Assembly (NCBI GenBank): GCA_017557525.1
Contig: JAFYYN010000070.1
Location: forward strand, 48,982-112,981
Reading direction: 5' to 3'
DNA length: 64,000 nt
DNA from: Lachnospiraceae bacterium
GTDB taxonomy: Bacteria > Bacillota > Clostridia > Lachnospirales > Lachnospiraceae
In this document: positions 58,885 to 64,000 of the stretch, piece after piece
How positions within the stretch are numbered: position 1 is the first letter of the stretch
How the letters are laid out: each line of letters opens with the position of its first letter
Made by a program: the position numbers and the translations under genes
The notes under the pieces: generated by a model
Told to the model about the DNA's origin: nothing
The model's database searches: none
Seen by the model: only the letters and a program-made list of their open reading frames with translations

Positions 58885-58944
58885 TATTTTTTGCGACATA
58901 GGCGTTAAAGAAGCGTAGTTAGAATCAATGTAGAAGGAAACGCT

Positions 58945-59538
58945 ATGGGCTTAGAGAACACAAGAAATAAAAAATTGCTATATCATCTTACAGAATTGGA
59001 TAATATGGCGTCTATCATAGATAATGGTTTACTTTCGAGAGCCACGGTAAAGGGAAAAGGGCTACAATATAACGATGTTGCTGATCCGGAGATAATCGAC
59101 CGGCGTGAGAAGCTTGGTCTTGATGGCTATATTCCCTTTCATTTTCATCCATATTCAGCATTTGATGTGGCTGTTAAGAAAAGCAGACCGGATGACAAAT
59201 TCGTTTATATAACGATAAAGAGAGAACTGGCTGCTTTGGCAGGTTTTAAGGTTTTGGTCAAGCATCCCTTGTCACAGGAAGAATGCGAACTCTTTGACTA
59301 TGAAGAAGGAATTTCAAAAATTGACTGGGATACCTTGGAAAAAGTTGGTACAGATGATACATATTCAAAGAATGTGAAGATGGCGGAGTGCCTGAGCGAT
59401 AGACCGATACCGGCAGCACTCATACAATGTGTTTACGTGCCGGACGAATGGACAAAAGAGTATGTGGAGCAGCTCTTTTGGGATAAAGGGATCACAGAAC
59501 AGCCGCCATATGTCAGCGTGATGGAAACCTTCTTTTAA
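58945..59538 (+). CDS. darT: DarT-like ADP-ribosyltransferase toxin (DUF4433)
   Basis: A 197-residue enzyme of the DarT family, which ADP-ribosylates single-stranded DNA. The N-terminus LYHLTELDNMASIIDNGLLS is the family's NAD-binding start. GYIPFHFHPYSAFDVAVKK is the central motif, and KMAECLSDRPIPAALIQCVYV carries the catalytic Glu. GTAGAAGGAAACGCT lies before the ATG. The antitoxin DarG is 36 nt downstream. Homologues are known phage-defence toxin-antitoxin systems. Which DarT subtype this is (preference for T or G) cannot be decided by eye. Confidence 0.9.
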   Translation: MGLENTRNKKLLYHLTELDNMASIIDNGLLSRATVKGKGLQYNDVADPEIIDRREKLGLDGYIPFHFHPYSAFDVAVKKSRPDDKFVYITIKRELAALAGFKVLVKHPLSQEECELFDYEEGISKIDWDTLEKVGTDDTYSKNVKMAECLSDRPIPAALIQCVYVPDEWTKEYVEQLFWDKGITEQPPYVSVMETFF

Positions 59539-59574
59539 TGAGCGAACAAATTCTAAGGAAAGGAGGCGCTTGTT

Positions 59575-60585
59575 ATGATTACATATAAACAGGGCAATCT
59601 ATTTGATTCCGATGCGGATTGTATTTTTAACACAGTAAACTGTGAAGGATATATGGGCAAAGGAATCGCATACCAGTTTAAGCAGCGCTTTCCTGAGAAC
59701 AACATCCAATACGAGAAAGAGTGCAGAGCGGGAAAGTTAAGACCCGGTACATTGCTGATTTATAGAGAAAAGGGAAAGACGATTGTCAACTTCCCAACAA
59801 AAGATAAATGGCGCAACCCATCATTGATGAAATACATTACAGAAGGTCTTGATGAATTTGCCCGGATCCTTCCGGAGTTAGGCATTAAGAAAGCGGCTAT
59901 TCCTCCGCTTGGATGTGGGAATGGCGGTCTTGCATGGAATGATGTAAAGAAGGAAATAGAGAACAGGCTTAAAGCTTGTAATATTGAGATAGAGTTGTTT
60001 GGACCGGCAGAGGTTAATACCGGAAAACAAACACAGGGTCAGATGACAGTATACGATCTCATCCTGTTAAAGGTAAGGGAAGAACTTAAACGTCCTACAT
60101 CCTTAAGATTCCAGAAGACGTTTTATTTTGCGAATTATTTTTATGGAAGTAAGATGTTTGCTTTTTCGAGAGGGCGGTATGGTCCATATTCTAAAGATCT
60201 GTACAGCGAAGCAGAAAGGATCGGAAGATACCAAAAAGATTACAATCTGAAGGGCACAAAGGAAACTTATGATGCCATTTATCGGTTAATCTGCTCGAAG
60301 CGGGTTGACGCACAATACAAGAAAATGTCTGATAGTATTGACAAAGCATTAGATATAGTTAATGCTACGGAAGACGATCTTCTTTTGGAAGGCGCAGCCA
60401 CAGCGTTCTACCTTATTAAGGATGAAAAGGTTACCGAAGCAAAAGAGATTACAAAGGCATTTAAGGAGTGGTCTGAAGATAAGGCTGCAAGGTTTGACGA
60501 GGAAACAATTCTCCACAGCCTAGATAAGCTGGAAGGATTGGGGATAGTTCAAAGGACACTTTTTGATACTTATGAAGTGATGTGA
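59575..60585 (+). CDS. darG: DarG-like macrodomain antitoxin
   Basis: A 336-residue antitoxin that removes ADP-ribose from DNA and binds the toxin. The macrodomain (about 1-150) has ITYKQGNLFDSDADCIFNTVN, GYMGKGIAYQFKQRFP, NFPTKDKWRNPS and AAIPPLGCGNGGLAWNDVK. The second half begins MTVYDLILLKVREELKRPTS and has RFQKTFYFANYFYG and RGRYGPYSKDL, resembling the DUF4065-like module seen in DarG proteins. AGGAAAGGAGG precedes the ATG. Order toxin then antitoxin is as in characterised loci. The 31-bp repeat X2 starts 4 nt after its stop. Confidence 0.92.
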   Translation: MITYKQGNLFDSDADCIFNTVNCEGYMGKGIAYQFKQRFPENNIQYEKECRAGKLRPGTLLIYREKGKTIVNFPTKDKWRNPSLMKYITEGLDEFARILPELGIKKAAIPPLGCGNGGLAWNDVKKEIENRLKACNIEIELFGPAEVNTGKQTQGQMTVYDLILLKVREELKRPTSLRFQKTFYFANYFYGSKMFAFSRGRYGPYSKDLYSEAERIGRYQKDYNLKGTKETYDAIYRLICSKRVDAQYKKMSDSIDKALDIVNATEDDLLLEGAATAFYLIKDEKVTEAKEITKAFKEWSEDKAARFDEETILHSLDKLEGLGIVQRTLFDTYEVM

Positions 60586-60588
60586 AAA

Positions 60589-60619
60589 TTGGCGTTGATC
60601 ACAATTGTGAGCATGTAAG
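60589..60619 (+). repeat. 31-bp repeat with CACAATTGTG palindrome, copy X2
   Basis: Matches X1 at 53852-53882 at 29 of 31 positions. It lies between darG and the XRE gene, 61 nt before the latter's ATG. Confidence 0.7.
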
Positions 60620-60680
60620 TCCATTTCTAACGAGATTGTTCAATTGCTATTATTGATGATTACAAGGAGCAATAATCACA

Positions 60681-61079
60681 ATGGCAACATTAGGTGAAAG
60701 AATACGTCAGCTGCGGGATGAAAAAAACCTCAAGCAGACCGACTTGGCGAAGGCACTTGGAGTCGATTCAAATACTGTCTCTAAGTGGGAGCTCGGAACA
60801 CAGAATCCGAGTCCTGAAAACACAGCTATGCTGGCCGAAATGTTTGATGTCCCACTTGCTTATCTGGGCGGCAGCTCAGATGACAGGAGCTTTCCGGAAG
60901 TAAGCGATGAACTGGGGGCGGCTACCGCAGAAGAAGATGAACAGGAATACCTGAAACATATGGTGAAGCTGTTCAGAGACCTGAGTCCGGAAGGACAGAA
61001 GTTCATCAAGATTACGTTGAGTGCAGTCTGGGAGAACGAGAAGTTTGAGAGGGAAATACGAGGTCAGCAGAACGATTGA
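60681..61079 (+). CDS. XRE-family transcriptional regulator
   Basis: A 132-residue repressor-like protein. The N-terminal helix-turn-helix (about 5-62) reads GERIRQLRDEKNLKQTDLAK, then ALGVDSNTVSKWELGTQNPS. The C-terminal part is acidic with a final amphipathic helix. ACAAGGAGC lies before the ATG. The 31-bp palindrome repeat 61 nt upstream is a candidate operator, because its second copy also lies upstream of a gene in the island. It might control darTG or itself. A diverged repeat region follows. Confidence 0.88.
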   Translation: MATLGERIRQLRDEKNLKQTDLAKALGVDSNTVSKWELGTQNPSPENTAMLAEMFDVPLAYLGGSSDDRSFPEVSDELGAATAEEDEQEYLKHMVKLFRDLSPEGQKFIKITLSAVWENEKFEREIRGQQND

Positions 61080-61285
61080 TTCTCTGCTGCGGAAAGTACC
61101 CAGAGAATGAAAGTGTTCATATTGCACCGAATATAGGTAGATTTTGAAGAAAATAGGTGTAAAATGGTGAGGTTGGGGATTTTTAATTCTCTGTTGGATT
61201 TGTAAGCAGAGACTAATAATGCGTAACTCCTGGTCACGCGGGCACCTTTATGAAGTCCCGAAAGCCTGTAAAATCAAGGGTTTTG
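61080..61285. other. Diverged repeat-associated stretch after the XRE gene
   Basis: Short pieces resemble array units (for example TTGAAGAAAATAGG at about 61144) and the GCGTAACTCC...GGTCAC block seen before the other copies. There is no gene. Confidence 0.5.
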
Positions 61286-61587
61286 AGAAAAATAAATCTG
61301 GAAAGTTTCATGCGAAATTCAGAAATTAAGGAAAAATAGCCAAAAATAAATTATGAAAGTTTCATAGTTATAAGTTTTGAGCTGTTTTTATGAAGGAAGT
61401 CAAATTTTATATAAGTTTGAGTACTATTGGCATGAAGAAAACAGAATTTATCGAGAAAATGCCACTAAATTTTTACCCCTAATTTCATGAAGGAAATCAA
61501 ATTTATACCCCTAAAAATATAAGTTTGAGTATATAAACCATGAAGGTTTTCAGATGTATTCAATACATCACAAAAAAACGTAGATTT
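61286..61587 (+). repeat. About 302-bp repeat, copy 2, before the AAA ATPase gene
   Basis: Collinear with copy 1. Short frames include a 31-codon one formed by joining two units (61392 region), MKEIKFIPLKI, and a 44-codon one at 61540-61674 beginning MKVFRCIQYITKKRRFWGKR. The remaining 61588-61847 holds only decayed-looking coding stretches. Confidence 0.8.
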
Positions 61588-61847
61588 TGGGGAAAACGAG
61601 AGTTACTTGGTGACTTGGCAAGGGTGATAAGGGGCCTGATGAGTTCGATAAAGTGGAAGGCTTTATTGGACTAATTAGAGCTGATATCAACAGAGTGTGG
61701 TTAAAACGGATGAAATGCTTGGTAAGTAATCGTGGACTGTGGATGACCACAAGGCGGTTTAGAAGTTTAGCATATCATTGGAATAGATAGTGGATATCAT
61801 ACCAAGATTATTGATAGCCACAAATAATACGAAAGGAGAGACATGCG

Positions 61848-63449
61848 ATGAAAGAATTTAATACGACAGCAGTATGTATACCATCAAAGCATTATATGGT
61901 TGATCTCTCCGATAGAGTTGCTGAGATAAAGAAGCTGGTTGATGCGGGCAAGTACTTTACAATAAACAGAGCAAGACAGTATGGAAAGACGACAACATTA
62001 GATGCTTTGTGTACGTTGCTATACGATGAGTATATAGTATTGAGCTTGGACTTTCAGGATATCGGTGATGCGGTTTTCAAAACAGAAGGTTCATTCACAA
62101 AAGGAATGTGCAGGATTATTTGTGATGCAGTTGAATTCTTGGATACTCCGATTCCCGAGCAATATCGTATAGCTTTCGAGAGATTAAGTTCTGAATCTGA
62201 TGAATCTGCGAAAATGGACGATTTATTCAGGATTTTCATGAGATGGTTCAAAGAGTCAGAAAAAAAGGTCGTTCTTGTTATTGATGAAGTGGATAGCGCA
62301 ACGAATAATCAGGTGTTTCTTGATTTTCTGGCTCAACTTCGTTCTCTTTACTTGAAACGAGAAAAGAATACGAAGGTTAAAACATTCCAATCTGTGATCC
62401 TTGCCGGTGTAACGGATGTAAAGCATCTAAAGAGTAAAATACGTCCTAAGGATGAGCATAAGGTCAACAGCCCGTGGAACATTGCGGCTGACTTTGATAT
62501 CGATATGAGCCTGTCAGAAGAGGGCATAAAGGGAATGCTGAATGAATATGAAGCAGACCATCACACGGGTATGGATACGGACGAGATTGCAAAGTCAATC
62601 AGAGAATATACAAACGGTTATCCCTACCTGGTAAGCCGAATCTGCCAGAAAATAGATAAGGATTTTGTTCCGGATGTGTTTAACACATTGCATGATGCAT
62701 GGACATTGTACGGTGTAGATGAGGCTGTAAAGAAGATCCTTTCTGAGCCTAATAATTCATTGTTTGAATCTCTTACAGGAAAGCTTACAAACTATCCGGA
62801 ATTACGCAAAAGGCTTCGAGCGATTTTGATGCGTGGAGAAACTTTTGCCTGGCTTCCATATGATGAAGAGCAGCAGCAATTATATATGTATGGATTCATC
62901 AGGAATAACCACAACACGGTAGCTGTTTCAAATCGAATGTTTGAAATGCTCCTGTATACGCATTTCATTGGAGAAAGTGATAAAAACAACGATCTGAAAC
63001 AGATAGCAGCAGGAATGAAATCGACCTTTGTAGATGAAGAAGGTTGGCTTGATATTCCGAAGATAATGGATCACTTTATTAAGGAGCATAACAGGCTTCA
63101 TAAAGATAATACTGAGAAGTTCCTTGAAGAAGAAGGACGGGAGCGCTTTATCACCTATGTATCCGGAATTATAAACGGTACCGGAACCTACAGTGCAGAG
63201 GAGCAGCTGAGAGATTACAGAAGAACAGATCTTATCATTCACTATCTTGGCAGAAGATATGTTATTGAGTTGAAGATCTGGCATGGAGAGAGATACAACG
63301 CCGAAGGTGAAAAACAATTGATCGGGTATTTGGATTACTGGAATCTGAATACTGGTTATTTGCTGAGCTTCAACTTCAATAAGAAGAAAGAACCGGGAGT
63401 TGAGCGGATTCAGATAGGTGATAAAGTATTGTTTGAAGGAACAGTATGA
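61848..63449 (+). CDS. AAA-ATPase-like protein with PD-(D/E)XK nuclease-like C-terminus
   Basis: A 533-residue protein. The N-terminus has the family-specific CIPSKHYMVDLSDRVAEIKK and Walker A in FTINRARQYGKTTTLDAL. Walker B is KKVVLVIDEVDSATN near residue 140-150, then SVILAGVTDVKHLKSKIR. The C-terminus has RRTDLIIHYLGRRYVIELKIW, the D...ExK signature of PD-(D/E)XK nucleases. These AAA-ATPase-like proteins are widespread in gut Clostridia and Bacteroidetes; a defence or mobile-element role is suspected but not proven. GAAAGGAGAG precedes the ATG. It is flanked by repeat copies on both sides. Confidence 0.88.
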   Translation: MKEFNTTAVCIPSKHYMVDLSDRVAEIKKLVDAGKYFTINRARQYGKTTTLDALCTLLYDEYIVLSLDFQDIGDAVFKTEGSFTKGMCRIICDAVEFLDTPIPEQYRIAFERLSSESDESAKMDDLFRIFMRWFKESEKKVVLVIDEVDSATNNQVFLDFLAQLRSLYLKREKNTKVKTFQSVILAGVTDVKHLKSKIRPKDEHKVNSPWNIAADFDIDMSLSEEGIKGMLNEYEADHHTGMDTDEIAKSIREYTNGYPYLVSRICQKIDKDFVPDVFNTLHDAWTLYGVDEAVKKILSEPNNSLFESLTGKLTNYPELRKRLRAILMRGETFAWLPYDEEQQQLYMYGFIRNNHNTVAVSNRMFEMLLYTHFIGESDKNNDLKQIAAGMKSTFVDEEGWLDIPKIMDHFIKEHNRLHKDNTEKFLEEEGRERFITYVSGIINGTGTYSAEEQLRDYRRTDLIIHYLGRRYVIELKIWHGERYNAEGEKQLIGYLDYWNLNTGYLLSFNFNKKKEPGVERIQIGDKVLFEGTV

Positions 63450-63460
63450 TAGCTTTGGCA

Positions 63461-63800
63461 ATGACCATATATAAGTTTCGTCTTGAAAACTATGAAGAAA
63501 GCCGTAAATATTAAAGTTTCGTATTGGAAAGTATGAAGAAAGTTGGATTTATTCACGAGAAATAGTCCAAAATGTAAAGTTTCGCTTGAGGCTGCATGAA
63601 GAAAGTGGAAAATATCCTTGAAAAATATAGATTTTGCTAAGGATTGCATGAAGAAAGTCAGAAATATGATTGAAAGGTATAAGTTTCACTAAGCGCCACA
63701 TGAAGAAAGTCAGAAATAAAATGGCAAAGTCAATATCTCACTAAGAAAAGTATGAAGAAAACAGAATTTATGATGGCGATAAAAACCGAGGTAAAATGAC
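63461..63800 (+). repeat. Degenerate tandem repeat with tiny open frames (array 2)
   Basis: ATG AAG AAA units start at 63492, 63533, 63596, 63648, 63700 and 63752. They read MKKAVNIKVSYWKV, MKKVGFIHEK, MKKVENILEKYRFC, MKKVRNMIERYKFH, MKKVRNKMAKSISH and MKKTEFMMAIKTEVK. The last four starts are exactly 52 nt apart: 14 codons, a TAA and a 7-nt linker beginning right after the stop. Others overlap as ATGA. This array begins 12 nt after the ATPase stop. Confidence 0.7.
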
Positions 63801-64000
63801 AAAAAATGGGGCTGAAATGGGTGAAATTTGGTAATTTGCTAAAATTCAGCAAACGCGTTACGAAATTTCCCTCGAAACCAGTTATAGACACAAGAAATCC
63901 AGTGTTTTCAAGGGGTTCAGGGGTGTTGAACACAATTATATTTTCCGATTCTTTCATGCGAAATTCAGAAATTAAGGGACAATAGGCAAAAATAAATTAT
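63801..64000 (+). repeat. Repeat copy 3, cut by window end
   Basis: 63830-63940 resembles the block before copy 1 (CGTTACGAAATTTCCCTCGA against CGTAACGATTTCTCCCTCGA). From about 63945 TTTCATGCGAAATTCAGAAA continues as in copy 2 until the window ends. Confidence 0.7.

Noticed and set aside
60589-60619. lac operator
   Set aside because: AATTGTGAGC matches half of the lac operator, but no LacI-type gene or sugar operon is present; the likeness is short.
63461-63800. Type III toxin-antitoxin RNA repeats (ToxI-like)
   Set aside because: The period is 52 rather than about 35 nt and no ToxN-like endoribonuclease is adjacent; kept only as an unnamed repeat.

Overview
The window looks like a chromosomal segment from a low-GC Gram-positive anaerobe of the Lachnospiraceae (Clostridia), close to Butyrivibrio or Pseudobutyrivibrio. 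This is an inference from gene content: a dnaG-rpoD-trmK core block, tgt-yajC, NatAB-type ABC genes, Mbeg1-like and CarD-like proteins, and a dispersed GGCTTCCCC...GATGAGGTG repeat family. No database search was possible, so all names rest on motifs and gene order.

Layout. 1-5300: housekeeping block with the end of dnaG, rpoD, trmK, a TGS/nucleoside-kinase fusion protein and the RNase P RNA. 5400-7440: a double-AP2 protein and a secreted SleB-like hydrolase. 7500-14700: surface-glycan genes (GT-C-like membrane protein, polyprenol-P GT2, pyruvyltransferase/FrhB fusion, flippase-like protein), then thrC. 16800-22400: a large secreted surface protein and, on the minus strand, tRNA-Trp and a TagF-like enzyme. 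22600-31600: tgt, yajC, a CheX/CheY pair, an ABC exporter, small gene clusters, an OGG-type glycosylase and carD. 31800-52400: a large exopolysaccharide locus in at least three transcription units, with two sets of three Wzz-like proteins, Wzy, Wzx, a WbaP-like initiating transferase and five glycosyltransferases. 52400-64000: an accessory island with Panacea, GNAT and DarTG toxin-antitoxin modules, a SipW/TasA-like pair, a broken serine recombinase and an AAA/PD-(D/E)XK ATPase.

How it works together. The WbaP-like enzyme should load the first sugar phosphate onto the lipid carrier. The GT2, GT4 and GT32 enzymes extend it, Wzx flips it, Wzy polymerises it and the duplicated Wzz-like proteins set chain length. 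The upstream GT-C, GT2, pyruvyltransferase and TagF-like genes suggest a second, teichoic-acid-like or glycolipid pathway at the same surface.

The strongest unexplained signals are non-coding or nearly so. (1) Around the defence genes at 58205-58884, 61286-61587 and 63461-64000 lie degenerate repeats of about 52 bp. Many units are tiny open frames starting ATG AAG AAA, and three successive units are exactly 52 nt apart. (2) Four families of structured leader or intergenic elements show compensatory changes between copies: the carD leader (30890-31082), the paired glycan-gene leaders (7551/33017), a hairpin-pseudoknot element (1970/38482/40271) and two foldbacks of about 230 bp (4674/13341).
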